Below are positions 44,240 through 53,306 of a DNA stretch of 64,000 nt, piece by piece. Under the pieces are notes generated by a model. It did no database searches and had not been told where the DNA came from. It saw only the letters and a list, made by a program, of their open reading frames with translations. The position numbers were made by a program, and so were the translations under genes. Numbering within the stretch: position 1 is the first letter of the stretch; each line of letters starts with the position of its first letter. Source of the DNA: Listeria costaricensis (GTDB lineage: Bacteria > Bacillota > Bacilli > Lactobacillales > Listeriaceae); the NCBI RefSeq assembly GCF_900183385.1, contig NZ_FXUT01000013.1:16183-80182 (forward strand), in the 5' to 3' direction.

Positions 44240-47200
44240 ATGTTTCACAAGTTTAAAAAATTATTTATTATCTTAATCGTTTTAGTGTTTATTGAGCAGG
44301 GTATCGCTTCAACCATACCCATCAACGCAGAAAGCACAGAAAAAAACATCGAGACCTCGCTAAGTCTCGACCAGATTACTTTAGAAGATCAAACAATGCT
44401 GACTATTAAGAATCATCTAGATACACCTGTTCAGTATACGCTGCCGAACGGACTTTCCTTAGAAAACAATAGCCAACAAATCGAGGTAAAAGCGCATGAA
44501 ACGAAATCATTCATACTTAAAGCTACTGCAGCTGGTACATACATACTTACTATTTCTAACAGCCTGCCTCTTAAGCTATCCGTTACTGAGCCTAAAAATC
44601 CAGGTGCCTCTGTAAACAACTCGTCACTTCGAGCAATGGGTTTCTATGGTGCTAGTTTAGGCGTTTACTCAAAGTTCTATACAACGCCTACCAGAGAGCC
44701 GATTACTTTTTATCCTTATACAGAAGATGACTACCTGACTTATCAAGCAAGTATGTATACGGGGGGCAACTTCAAAACATGGGGGCAAATGTTTCGTCTA
44801 GACGATAAAGACAAAATCTGTCTTACGGAAATTCCAACCGTCTCAACTAGTGGTGGTTTGACGCCTGATGATGTAACACTGTATTATTCGACAGACGGTA
44901 CCAATTTTAGTGATACGCCGCCAAGTGATTTAAGTGTGGTCAAATGGGTTAAGTATATCGTCACTCAACCTGAAGCACTTGATACTTCTACGCAAAGTAT
45001 AACGGTTAATTTTCAAGCAAAGAGTCTTCCATCTGATCAGCTAACAGACAGCGATTTTGGCAAAAATAACGGTCACCAGCCTTCTGGTGTTTTCTTTGCC
45101 ACTGGACGTGATGACAACCGATACGATGAAAATGACATGTCGGGTATTTCTAGTGTCATTTTTGCAAACCCGACGTTTCACGGCTATTTTTATCAGGAGC
45201 TGACTACCGAGCATGGCAGGAATCGGCAAGCAATCGATCCGACCTTCCCGCCAGTTGCAGGAATAACTGCTCAAATGCTGGATGAAAATAATAATGTGAT
45301 CGCTCAAACTGTGTCAGACGAAAACGGTCTCTATACTTTCTCGAAAATTCCCCGGACAGATGTTGCCAAAATCGTCTATACGGATCCAAAAAATGAATAC
45401 TATACCAGCTATTGCTATCGAGCTAGCGATCCAGGAACAAGCGATCCCGGTGACTATGCTTGGTATAGCTTTGAAGGCAATACGATGACATTTTCAGATA
45501 TCCGTTCTATTTACAGCTCGCTTTACAGTAATCCGCTTCGGAAAGTTGAACAAACGTTATCTGCCAAAACGCAGGATATTTATTATGTCATCGGCGACCC
45601 CATTCCCAATATCCGGACAGGCGTTACTGCGTTATATGACAGCTATGAAGGGGATATTCGTCAATTCCGACTTTACAATACGTCGAACAATTATACCTTC
45701 CGCTATGACGATTCGCAGGTGAAATGGGACACGCCGGGAAAATATCCCGTTAAACTGATGCTTTCCAATATGAACTATGCCTTTGGTTATGCTTATACAC
45801 CAGAAATGCAGGCGACTTCCCGCATTGATACGACCATCTATGTGTATGTGTCGCAAACAAAGCCGCCGGTCATTCAGGCAGCCGATCGCGAAGTCTATAC
45901 AGATGAAAATTTCGATCCACTGGAAAACGTGACAGCGACAGATCCGGATGATGGCAGTGATTTGACGGATCAGATCGTCGTGACGGACAATCAGGTGGAT
46001 ATGACGACGCCGGGCGTTTATCCGGTCACTTACCGTGTGACGGACAAAGATGGCGACTCTACTGAAAAAACGGTGCACATTACGGTGCGCGACCTCAGCA
46101 TCCAAGCGGCCGACCAAACGATCATGCAGGGCGACACGTTTGACCCGTTGAAAAATGTGACGGCAGCTGACAGTGCGGAAGGTGACTTAACGGACAAGGT
46201 GAGCCAGACAAATAATGTCAATTCGGCGATTCCTGGCATCTATCAGGCCACCTATAGCGTACAGAATTCAGCGGGGCACCGGACTGAGAAAACCGTTCGG
46301 GTAACGGTTCTCGAACGCGAAAAGCCGGTCATTCAGGCTGACGATCAAACGATTTACTGCGGGGATTCCTTTGACCCAATGAATCATGTGACGGCGACTG
46401 ATGGCATGACGCATGAAGATCTAACGGATAAAGTGATCGTGACACGCAATGACGTTCTTCCTGACACGCCGGGTGTTTACGCGGTTACTTATCAAGTGGA
46501 AAACAGTCTTGGCGGGGTAACGGAAAAAACAATTCATGTGACGGTGCGCGACTTGACGATTTCAGCTTCCGATCAGACCTTGCAAGTTGGCGACACGTTT
46601 GACCCGATGAAGGGTGTAACGGCCATGGATACGGTGCAGGGCGACATTACTGCTTCTGTCAAAGTGATCGCAAACGATGTGGATACTGAAAAAGTAGGCC
46701 TTTATCATGTCACTTATCAAGCTACAAATAATGATGGTCATCAGACAACCAAAGCGATTGCGGTGCGAGTGATGGCAGATGGAAGTAAAAATACACCGCC
46801 TGTCATTGATGCAGCAGATCTGACGCTCGCACTCAACAGCACCTATAATCCTTATGCACATGCCACTGCTTATGATAAGGAGGACGGTGACCTGACCAGC
46901 AAGCTTCAAGTGGTTAGCAATAATGTTGATACATCGAAAGCTGGCAGCTATGAAACCACCTATGCAGTGACTGACTCAGCTGGGGCTACGACGTCCAAGT
47001 CCATCCGTGTTACCGTGCTGGCTGAGGGCATCACCCCAAATCCCAACTCATCTCAAGGTCCAACCGGCAGCCCATTTGCGAAACAGGCTTTACTGCTGCC
47101 CAAAACTGGCGACACACAGGCCGGCTGGTACGTTCTTTCCGGGCTGATCATTCTTGGCGCTGGGATACTTCTTGTTAGAAAAAAACGGAAACATTCATAA
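44240..47200 (+). CDS. Large LPXTG surface protein with SdrD-B-like and five Ig-like repeats
   Basis: 986 residues: signal peptide (1-33), an unrecognised N-terminal region (to about 330), an SdrD-B-like segment (about 340-410; ITAQMLDENNNVIAQTVSDE), then five repeats of about 75 residues of DUF5011/bacterial Ig type, each with a FDPLxNVTAxD-like core and a GVYxVTYxV strand (about 540-950). It ends LPKTGDTQAGW, a membrane helix and RKKRKHS. Sortase should anchor it, the repeats acting as a stalk. GGAGGAGG precedes the ATG. Two copies of the 20-bp motif lie upstream, so a Crp-like regulator may control it. Confidence 0.9.
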   Translation: MFHKFKKLFIILIVLVFIEQGIASTIPINAESTEKNIETSLSLDQITLEDQTMLTIKNHLDTPVQYTLPNGLSLENNSQQIEVKAHETKSFILKATAAGTYILTISNSLPLKLSVTEPKNPGASVNNSSLRAMGFYGASLGVYSKFYTTPTREPITFYPYTEDDYLTYQASMYTGGNFKTWGQMFRLDDKDKICLTEIPTVSTSGGLTPDDVTLYYSTDGTNFSDTPPSDLSVVKWVKYIVTQPEALDTSTQSITVNFQAKSLPSDQLTDSDFGKNNGHQPSGVFFATGRDDNRYDENDMSGISSVIFANPTFHGYFYQELTTEHGRNRQAIDPTFPPVAGITAQMLDENNNVIAQTVSDENGLYTFSKIPRTDVAKIVYTDPKNEYYTSYCYRASDPGTSDPGDYAWYSFEGNTMTFSDIRSIYSSLYSNPLRKVEQTLSAKTQDIYYVIGDPIPNIRTGVTALYDSYEGDIRQFRLYNTSNNYTFRYDDSQVKWDTPGKYPVKLMLSNMNYAFGYAYTPEMQATSRIDTTIYVYVSQTKPPVIQAADREVYTDENFDPLENVTATDPDDGSDLTDQIVVTDNQVDMTTPGVYPVTYRVTDKDGDSTEKTVHITVRDLSIQAADQTIMQGDTFDPLKNVTAADSAEGDLTDKVSQTNNVNSAIPGIYQATYSVQNSAGHRTEKTVRVTVLEREKPVIQADDQTIYCGDSFDPMNHVTATDGMTHEDLTDKVIVTRNDVLPDTPGVYAVTYQVENSLGGVTEKTIHVTVRDLTISASDQTLQVGDTFDPMKGVTAMDTVQGDITASVKVIANDVDTEKVGLYHVTYQATNNDGHQTTKAIAVRVMADGSKNTPPVIDAADLTLALNSTYNPYAHATAYDKEDGDLTSKLQVVSNNVDTSKAGSYETTYAVTDSAGATTSKSIRVTVLAEGITPNPNSSQGPTGSPFAKQALLLPKTGDTQAGWYVLSGLIILGAGILLVRKKRKHS

Positions 47201-47245
47201 AAAACAGGTAGGAGACTGACACACAGTTTTCCTACCTGTTTTTTA
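47201..47245. terminator. Bidirectional terminator
   Basis: AAAACAGGTAGGA (47201-47213) pairs with TCCTACCTGTTTT (47230-47242); it ends both the LPXTG gene and the converging gene at 47243. Confidence 0.9.
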
Positions 47246-48430
47246 TGGGCAAAATATTTGTTGATACGTTTCCCAGTCGATACCGCCATACATTCGGTTG
47301 AAATCGGCAAAGCTCTTGCAGTCCTGGCTGATGCCCATTTCTCGCCAGATTTTTTCTAACGCCGCCTCGTCAAAGATTGTGTTCGGATTTTTGAGTAGCC
47401 CTGCCTCGCGCTTCCCGGTCAAATACTGATTATAGCTCTTTGGACCACCGCCAATTCCAGCATTCGGGAGGAATTCGACTTCGTGGGGATTCCGGCGGAT
47501 AAAGTCTCTTGCCGACATGGTGACACTGGCAAAGCCCCAATCAAATCGAACGGTTATCTCTTTGGGATTGGCTGCTAACAGTTGATGGTGTGGCTGCCCG
47601 TAAGCGCTATAGCCCCAGTAAGTCGTCTGCTTGCCATTATAGGAATAACTCATTGGTAACAGGACGTCCTCTTCTATCAGCGGTTTATGGCCAACGACTG
47701 GCAGTACTCCGCGCAAAACGTCATCGTCCATCATGGCTTCCGGATTAAGCAGCGGCTGTTTTTGTAGCAGCTCGACATTTGCCACATTGGAGGGCGAGAC
47801 ATAGTCAAAAACGCGGACAAAGATGGGCACTGTCATCAGCAGTCGCATGAAATGCTTTGAATCCTGCGGCATTCTATTCTTCTTTCGGTAGTCTTGAAAT
47901 GCGCCGATGATCAGCGCAAAACCATATTGGTCATCTGCAACTGGAAAGGAAAAAATATCGCCCACCCGGTAGGTTTTTCTGATTTTGGCCTGTTTGAGCG
48001 CTTTTGCCAGTTGTTTTTGCCAAATAGACAGCGCACCGTATTCATTTTCCAATATTAGAGGTAGCTGTTCGTCAAGCGGCTTGTCATGATCGAAATAGAG
48101 CACCTTGAAATGCTCTACGCCAATCTTTAGTGCCAACTTGTCGACTGCTTTGGTCATTTTCAGACGGGCTTTTTTCGTTTTGACTTTCAGGATATTGGCT
48201 CGTGTGATGGGTTTGCCTTTTGTGCCCGCTCGCCCTTTGATCAGCTCGTTTTCAAGCGGAATGTCGTAATCGATCTCCTGATAGAAGGTGTCATTCTCAA
48301 TGATCAGCTTGACAATTTTCTTCTCTTTGGTGTAGCACACGGCCGTATCATCCAGCCGAATCCTCTGACAGTCCTCGTCAAGCGGGATTAGTGCCAGCAA
48401 GTTTCTTGAAGTATTCGTGATCAATTTCAT
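47243..48430 (-). CDS. Imm26-like domain protein
   Basis: A 395-residue cytosolic protein. A central stretch (about 150-260) beginning YRVGDIFSFPVADDQYGFAL resembles immunity protein 26 (Imm26), a family placed with polymorphic toxins. The N- and C-terminal parts (VRFDWGFASVTMSA) are unassigned. There is no toxin gene next to it, so an immunity role is doubtful. A homologue is remembered near ffs in Listeria (lmo2710). It has its own start and no operon partner. Confidence 0.55.
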   Translation of the reverse strand: MKLITNTSRNLLALIPLDEDCQRIRLDDTAVCYTKEKKIVKLIIENDTFYQEIDYDIPLENELIKGRAGTKGKPITRANILKVKTKKARLKMTKAVDKLALKIGVEHFKVLYFDHDKPLDEQLPLILENEYGALSIWQKQLAKALKQAKIRKTYRVGDIFSFPVADDQYGFALIIGAFQDYRKKNRMPQDSKHFMRLLMTVPIFVRVFDYVSPSNVANVELLQKQPLLNPEAMMDDDVLRGVLPVVGHKPLIEEDVLLPMSYSYNGKQTTYWGYSAYGQPHHQLLAANPKEITVRFDWGFASVTMSARDFIRRNPHEVEFLPNAGIGGGPKSYNQYLTGKREAGLLKNPNTIFDEAALEKIWREMGISQDCKSFADFNRMYGGIDWETYQQIFCP

Positions 48431-48493
48431 CAGCTCCTTGAGGTTTTAGAGAAAAGGCAGCACATTTATGAGAAATGCACTGCCTCGGCAATT

Positions 48494-49144
48494 TTACGAT
48501 AGATCTGTAATCGAGAAAATCAACATCTTGTCTTTTTCATCGACTTTGGTCGTTACTTTTTTATTCAATTTGTCTTTGAAGAGCTGGGTGATATTGACAA
48601 AATCATCGTCTGTACTGCGCTCGCTCTTTTTCAGTCCTTGGAAAAAAGTGGGCTTGATGCGAACGATATATTCATCTGTTGCCGTGTCATTCGGGTCATA
48701 CCGATAGATTTCATTGCCGTCAATATCATGGAAGGAGTAGGATGCGTAAATGTCATTGCCTGTACTGTAAGAATCTACTTCTGTCACATAGGCATTTCCG
48801 CCGCCGCTATAATCCAAGAATCCGCTGTAAGCTTTGTTCGTGGATGGTTCATTGAGTTCGTATTGTCCGTAAGCAATCCGGAAAAGATACTCAATATTGT
48901 AATAGCTGTTTACGCGGAAATATAAATCTTTGTCGTCGCCTTTCTTGTCTACGCCTACATCTGAAATTGCAATTGGAAATACCTCATAGAGCTTTCCGTC
49001 CACTTCATAGGCGAGCTGGTAATCATCCAAAATTTCCTGTCGCTGAAATAAGCCGAAAAGAGTTCCTAAAACCAGACCGAGTATAAGTAGTAAAATGACA
49101 ATTGATAAGGTGATGATTGTACTTTTCTTCTTCAAAAATTGCAT
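48494..49144 (-). CDS. Single-pass membrane protein of unknown function
   Basis: About 216 residues. A short basic N-terminus (MQFLKKKST) is followed by one hydrophobic helix (about 10-32) and an extracytoplasmic domain rich in Tyr, Asp and Gly (GFLDYSGGGNAYVTEVDSYS). AGGATG lies 6 nt before ATG 49144; a start at 49165 with a weaker site is also possible. No known family is recognised. Confidence 0.68.
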   Translation of the reverse strand: MQFLKKKSTIITLSIVILLLILGLVLGTLFGLFQRQEILDDYQLAYEVDGKLYEVFPIAISDVGVDKKGDDKDLYFRVNSYYNIEYLFRIAYGQYELNEPSTNKAYSGFLDYSGGGNAYVTEVDSYSTGNDIYASYSFHDIDGNEIYRYDPNDTATDEYIVRIKPTFFQGLKKSERSTDDDFVNITQLFKDKLNKKVTTKVDEKDKMLIFSITDLS

Positions 49145-49250
49145 ATTCTTCATCCTTTGATTCATTACTCTGACGTTTGCTTCTCCATTTTACCAGTTTT
49201 TGCATGCAAGAGGTACCTTTTTCAAAAATTATCATAAAGCTGTAAAAAAA

Positions 49251-49286
49251 GACTGCAGTTTAGGAAAAAATCCTTCACTACAGTCT
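49251..49286 (-). terminator. Terminator of the SRP RNA gene
   Basis: GACTGCAGTTTAGGA (49251-49265) pairs with TCCTTCACTACAGTC (49271-49285), with a short mismatch, and the minus-strand exit is seven T residues (49244-49250). Confidence 0.82.
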
Positions 49287-49301
49287 CGTTTGATTTTAAA
49301 A

Positions 49302-49578
49302 TTAACGCCGTGCACCTCACATCGACATATAACCACCTGCGTTACGCTGATCGTTAGCTCGGATCAGGCGACCTCGCGGCACATGCAAGACACTGCTTAA
49401 TGCTGCTTCCTTCCGGACCTGACATAGTTCACAGGCTTTCATTGCGCAAGACCCGATCGTCAACACCACGTGTCAACGGCTGACCAAACAGTGACATGCC
49501 TCAAATGAGGAATTCAACCCCGCTAGAGCGGATTGCGGGTTACAGGGCGCCGCTATCTCCCCGTCTAGCACGGCAAAG
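49302..49578 (-). ncRNA. ffs: Signal recognition particle RNA (scRNA, large form)
   Basis: On the minus strand the conserved SRP Alu and S domains are clear: GCCGTGCTAGACGGGGAG near the 5' end, the universal core GTCAGGTCCGGAAGGAAGCA with the GGAA tetraloop region, and a 3' GCACGGCG that pairs with the 5' GCCGTGC. The size of about 275 nt is that of the Bacillus/Listeria 6S-type RNA. It binds Ffh and targets nascent membrane proteins. Ends are estimated from the terminal pairing. Confidence 0.95.
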
Positions 49579-49644
49579 TTGCTACCAATATTCATCAATG
49601 AGCCGGCAATTTCATGTATTTCTGTTAAATTGGGCTCAAATATT

Positions 49645-49673
49645 AGTGTACCTTTTTCAGGCAAAAAGTGCAA
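49645..49673 (-). promoter_or_regulatory. Promoter of the SRP RNA gene
   Basis: TTGCAC (49668-49673, minus strand) and TACACT (49645-49650) are 17 bp apart. Transcription from about 49638 would give a precursor about 60 nt longer at the 5' end than the mature RNA, as in B. subtilis, where RNase III trims it. Confidence 0.7.
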
Positions 49674-49690
49674 GGAAAACCTTGTAGATT

Positions 49691-49786
49691 TTAGGACAAG
49701 TACATGCTGACTCCAGCAGCAATGATTGTACCGACAACACAAATACCTACTAAGATAAGGGCGATCCAAACAATTTTTTTATTCAT
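49691..49786 (-). CDS. 31-residue single-helix membrane peptide
   Basis: The peptide starts MNKKIVWIALILVGICVVGT and ends IIAAGVSMYLS: one membrane helix after a short basic N-terminus. GAGG and GGGAG lie 3 and 10 nt upstream of the ATG, so the ribosome site spacing is not ideal. It lies just upstream of the SRP RNA promoter, its stop only 17 bp from the -35. No family is recognised. Its clean hydrophobic composition supports a real gene, but the evidence is modest. Confidence 0.6.
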   Translation of the reverse strand: MNKKIVWIALILVGICVVGTIIAAGVSMYLS

Positions 49787-49858
49787 GATCCTCTGTCTCC
49801 CTTCGTGCTTTTTATTTCTATTCCCGCTTTGGAACTTTGCGAAAACTTTTCCGATGCT

Positions 49859-51361
49859 TTATTTTACCAGCCCACTCTGCCACTTCGCAAGTTTATGATA
49901 AGTGGTGGCTAGTTGGGCGGTACTTTCTTTGAAAATTTCATGCAGCTCGCGGTACGTCTCGACATGTGCCGGTTCGGGCTGGAAAACCTTGGCAATGACG
50001 GGTAGTCCGGGCAGGCGTGGCTCATCAATCAGGTGGAGCGCTTGCATGGCTAGGATGACGGCACCGAGGCTGGAACCTTCGATCGTATGGGGCACGCGGA
50101 CTTCTCTGTCAAAAATATTGGCCAAAAGCTGGCACCAGAAATCGTGCGCTGAGATGCCACCGGATACATAGACGATATCCTCTTCTTCGGCGATGCTTTC
50201 ATAGATGCTGGCCAGGTTGAGGGCAATGCCTTCTAGGACCGCTCGAATGAGATGGGCTTCCTTGTGGTTGACGGAAAGGCCGATGAAGCCGCCTCGCAGG
50301 TTGGTGTCCCAGTACGGGGCACGCTCGCCTAGGAGGTAGGGATGGAATAGTAAACCGGCTGCTCCGGCGGGTGCAGATGCTGCTCGTTTGATAAACGCGG
50401 CAAAATTGTCCGTCTGGCGTTCTGCCGCTGTTCCAAACTGCTGCAATGCCCATTCGACGATTTTGCCTCCGCCGTTCACTGCCCCGCCAGTAATAAACAG
50501 CTCTTTTGTGACGCCATAGCAGAAAGTCCGCTCATATGGGTCCGCTTGATAATGCGTGCGAATCTTGCGGACGGCACCGCTTGTTCCAACGGTCACGGTC
50601 ACATCATGGGGACGGATCGCCTGAATGCCCAGATTGGCCAGTGCCCCGTCGCTTGCTCCAACGACAAATGGTGTATCAGGCCGCACCCCCAGCCGCTCTG
50701 CCCATTTGGGAGACAGGTGGTTCAAAATGGTGGTTTCCGGCACTACTTTTGGCAGCATGGTCGGGTCGACATGGGCCAGTTCGAGCGCAAACGGCTCCCA
50801 TGTGTGGCTCTCCAAATTGTACAGGCCTGAACCGGATGCCAGGGACTCGTCGATCAGCCAGTCGCCAAACAGTCTGTAGATCAAAAAAGACTTGATGCCG
50901 CCAATTTTGGCCGCACGCGCCATCAATTCCGGGCAGTCTTCGTGCAGCCAGCACAGCTTGGCAAATGGGCTCATCGGATGGAGAGGTGTGCCCGTTTTTT
51001 CATAGAGAGGATGCAAATCATACATTTGTTTCAACTTGGCGAGCGTTTCGTTGCTGCGCTGGTCGGCCCAAGTCAGGCACGCGGTCAGCGGATTATTTTT
51101 CTCATCAAAAAGGATCAGACTGTGCATGGCAGCACTGAATGAAACGGCTTCGAGCTGTTCCGGGCGAATCTCTTGCATCACGGTCTGAATAGCTGTGACA
51201 GTCGCTTGCAGAATTTCTTCGGGATCCTGCTCGGCCTTGCCGGATGGGTCTGTATAGAGCGTGTAATCCACAGCATGGCGCGCACGCATCTCCCCGCTTT
51301 GGCGGAACAAAACAGCTTTCACGCTCGATGTTCCAATATCTACCCCCATTAGATAGCCCAT
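49859..51361 (-). CDS. gntK: FGGY-family sugar kinase, probably gluconokinase
   Basis: About 500 residues. The N-terminal ATPase motif MGVDIGTSSVKAVLF is followed by AMHSLILFDEKNNPLTACLTWADQRS, VTVGTSGAVRKI, YVSGGISAHDFWCQLLANIF and PHTIEGSSLGAVILAM, all FGGY family motifs. FGGY enzymes phosphorylate sugars such as gluconate, xylulose or glycerol; L. monocytogenes lmo2712 at this place is annotated as gluconate kinase. ATG 51361 is chosen with AAAGGTG 7 nt upstream. It stands alone, without a transporter gene. Confidence 0.82.
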   Translation of the reverse strand: MGYLMGVDIGTSSVKAVLFRQSGEMRARHAVDYTLYTDPSGKAEQDPEEILQATVTAIQTVMQEIRPEQLEAVSFSAAMHSLILFDEKNNPLTACLTWADQRSNETLAKLKQMYDLHPLYEKTGTPLHPMSPFAKLCWLHEDCPELMARAAKIGGIKSFLIYRLFGDWLIDESLASGSGLYNLESHTWEPFALELAHVDPTMLPKVVPETTILNHLSPKWAERLGVRPDTPFVVGASDGALANLGIQAIRPHDVTVTVGTSGAVRKIRTHYQADPYERTFCYGVTKELFITGGAVNGGGKIVEWALQQFGTAAERQTDNFAAFIKRAASAPAGAAGLLFHPYLLGERAPYWDTNLRGGFIGLSVNHKEAHLIRAVLEGIALNLASIYESIAEEEDIVYVSGGISAHDFWCQLLANIFDREVRVPHTIEGSSLGAVILAMQALHLIDEPRLPGLPVIAKVFQPEPAHVETYRELHEIFKESTAQLATTYHKLAKWQSGLVK

Positions 51362-51391
51362 TTTTCCACACCTTTCTTCCTTTTTCATTTT

Positions 51392-51420
51392 ATTATACGT
51401 GAAAAAACGCGTCAGACAAA
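51392..51420 (-). promoter_or_regulatory. Promoter of the gluconate kinase gene
   Basis: TTTGTC (51415-51420, minus strand) and TATAAT (51392-51397) are 17 bp apart, 31 bp upstream of the ATG. Confidence 0.75.
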
Positions 51421-51496
51421 GTGCGCCAACTTTGATGATGAGCTAACAAAAGATGCTAAATACAAAAGTCTAAATTAATATTAAAATCCACACAAA

Positions 51497-51540
51497 AACA
51501 CAGGCAAGAAAACGTGTAAAAATGTTTTCCAGCCTGTGTT
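51497..51540 (-). terminator. Terminator of the cydABCD operon
   Basis: AACACAGGC (51497-51505) pairs with GCCTGTGTT (51532-51540), with inner pairing of GAAAAC and GTTTTC. The minus-strand exit is a T-run. Confidence 0.85.
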
Positions 51541-51566
51541 ATTTCTATTTCCTGAAAAGGCTTCTT

Positions 51567-53306
51567 TTATAATTTTATCGGCCGGTCCAGCTCGTAAAGA
51601 TGGCGGTAGCGCTGTTCGCTGGTCATGAGTTCTGCATGAGAGCCTTCCATCAGACTGCGACCATCTTCAAGAAACAGCACCCGGTCCATTTTTTCTGCGC
51701 CAACCAGATGGTGCGTTACCCAGATGAGCGACTTGTCTGCCAGTGTTTCAAAAATCGTTGCAAGCAGATCGCGTTCTGTAATCGGGTCCAGCCCAACTGT
51801 CGGTTCGTCCAAAATCACTATCGGCGTGTTTTGCAGCAAAATTCGAGCCAGCGCAATCCGTTGACGCTCTCCGCCGGAAAAGCGGGCGCCCATTTCAGTC
51901 ATAGGCGTCTTATAGCCCTGCGGCATGCTCATAATGAAATCATGCATGTTGACCTTTTTCGCCGCTTCGTAAACCTCTTCATCCGTGGCGTCTTCATTCC
52001 CCATCCGAATGTTGTTCAAAACCGTGGTGCTGAAAAGATGGGCTTTCTGATTGAGCATGGCTGTGATTTCTGCCATTTGCGGGCGTAGTTCGGCTACTGG
52101 GACGCCATTCATCGTGATGCTTCCTTCCGTCGGTTCAAGCGCTCCTTGCACGAGTTTCAGAAAAGTCGATTTCCCGGTGCCGCTTCGACCGATGATGGCT
52201 ACTTTTTCCCCCTGCTTCAATTGAAAATCAAACTGATCCAGTACTTTGCGGGCATTGCCTGTGTAGCGGAAGGTCAATTTTTCAGCTTGCAAAACAACTG
52301 CATCCGTTTCGATTCGCTCTTTTTGGTCCATTTCATGTTCAAAATCCGGCAGATCTGTATCTTCAATTTTGTCCAAACGTCCCAGTGAATCTTCATACAG
52401 CGACTTGTCACTGATGGCACTGGAAACTGGGATGAACGCTTCGGCAAGCGACATGATCGCCAGTGTAAAGGCGGCAATCAGCGTACCGGAAAATGCCCCG
52501 CTATTCGCTTCGCCCGAGCTCCAATAGACCATCGCGATCACCATGACACCTGCTACCAGTTGACTGATGAAGTCTCGCCAGTTTACAAAATGAAATTGCT
52601 TGGTTTCTACTTTCAAAAGCGCCTTCTCATCCGCCTCATAACCGTCGATAAACGCTTTTTCACGTCCGCTGAACATCCAGTCACTCAGGCCGAAAACCGC
52701 GTCTGTAAACTGCTGATAGAGTCCGTTACGGCCCTGCTTCAAATAAGCATTTTTTCCGCGTGCATATAGCAGTGAAACGAGTGGAAAAACAAACACCAAG
52801 AGACCCAGCAAAATAACGAACAAACCTGCAATCGGCAAAGAAAAAACGCCCAGCGCAATAATCACGCCTAAATAAAGCATTAGACTGACGATCGCCGGCA
52901 ACATGGTCGTCAGGTAGAAGTTCTGAATATGTTCAATATCATCAGCGAGAAGCCCCAAAATGTCGCCCGTTCGATAACGCGATTTAAGAAGCAGTGACTG
53001 TGGTTCAAGAATCCGGTACAACCGCACACGCATTTTCTCTAAAATCCGCAAAACGAGCGAATGGCTGGCCAACCGTTCGACGTAGCGTGACACAGAACGC
53101 ATAATCCCGAAAGCCCGCACGCCAACCGTCGCAACATAGACTGCCATGATCGATTCCGGCATCAGCGAGCTTTTGGAAATCAGATGCCCAGAAGTGAACA
53201 TCAGCGCCGCCCCTGCCGAGAATGTCAGCACGCCGAGCAGAATAACGATGATAAACAAGCGCAGATTCTGTTTGATATAAGGTCCAATCCAGCTGTTTTT
53301 CAGCAT
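51567..53306 (-). CDS. cydD: ABC transporter CydD (Bacillus naming; E. coli CydC type)
   Basis: A 579-residue half-transporter: six membrane helices (about 15-310) then an ATPase with Walker A GRSGTGKSTF, the signature SGGERQRIALAR and Walker B VILDEPTVGLD. It pairs with the upstream ABC protein to export glutathione/cysteine-type thiols needed for assembly of cytochrome bd. Its sequence (RSVSRYVERLASHSLVLRIL) follows the E. coli CydC type, called CydD in B. subtilis. Its ATG overlaps the preceding stop by one base (TAATG). Confidence 0.92.
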   Translation of the reverse strand: MLKNSWIGPYIKQNLRLFIIVILLGVLTFSAGAALMFTSGHLISKSSLMPESIMAVYVATVGVRAFGIMRSVSRYVERLASHSLVLRILEKMRVRLYRILEPQSLLLKSRYRTGDILGLLADDIEHIQNFYLTTMLPAIVSLMLYLGVIIALGVFSLPIAGLFVILLGLLVFVFPLVSLLYARGKNAYLKQGRNGLYQQFTDAVFGLSDWMFSGREKAFIDGYEADEKALLKVETKQFHFVNWRDFISQLVAGVMVIAMVYWSSGEANSGAFSGTLIAAFTLAIMSLAEAFIPVSSAISDKSLYEDSLGRLDKIEDTDLPDFEHEMDQKERIETDAVVLQAEKLTFRYTGNARKVLDQFDFQLKQGEKVAIIGRSGTGKSTFLKLVQGALEPTEGSITMNGVPVAELRPQMAEITAMLNQKAHLFSTTVLNNIRMGNEDATDEEVYEAAKKVNMHDFIMSMPQGYKTPMTEMGARFSGGERQRIALARILLQNTPIVILDEPTVGLDPITERDLLATIFETLADKSLIWVTHHLVGAEKMDRVLFLEDGRSLMEGSHAELMTSEQRYRHLYELDRPIKL

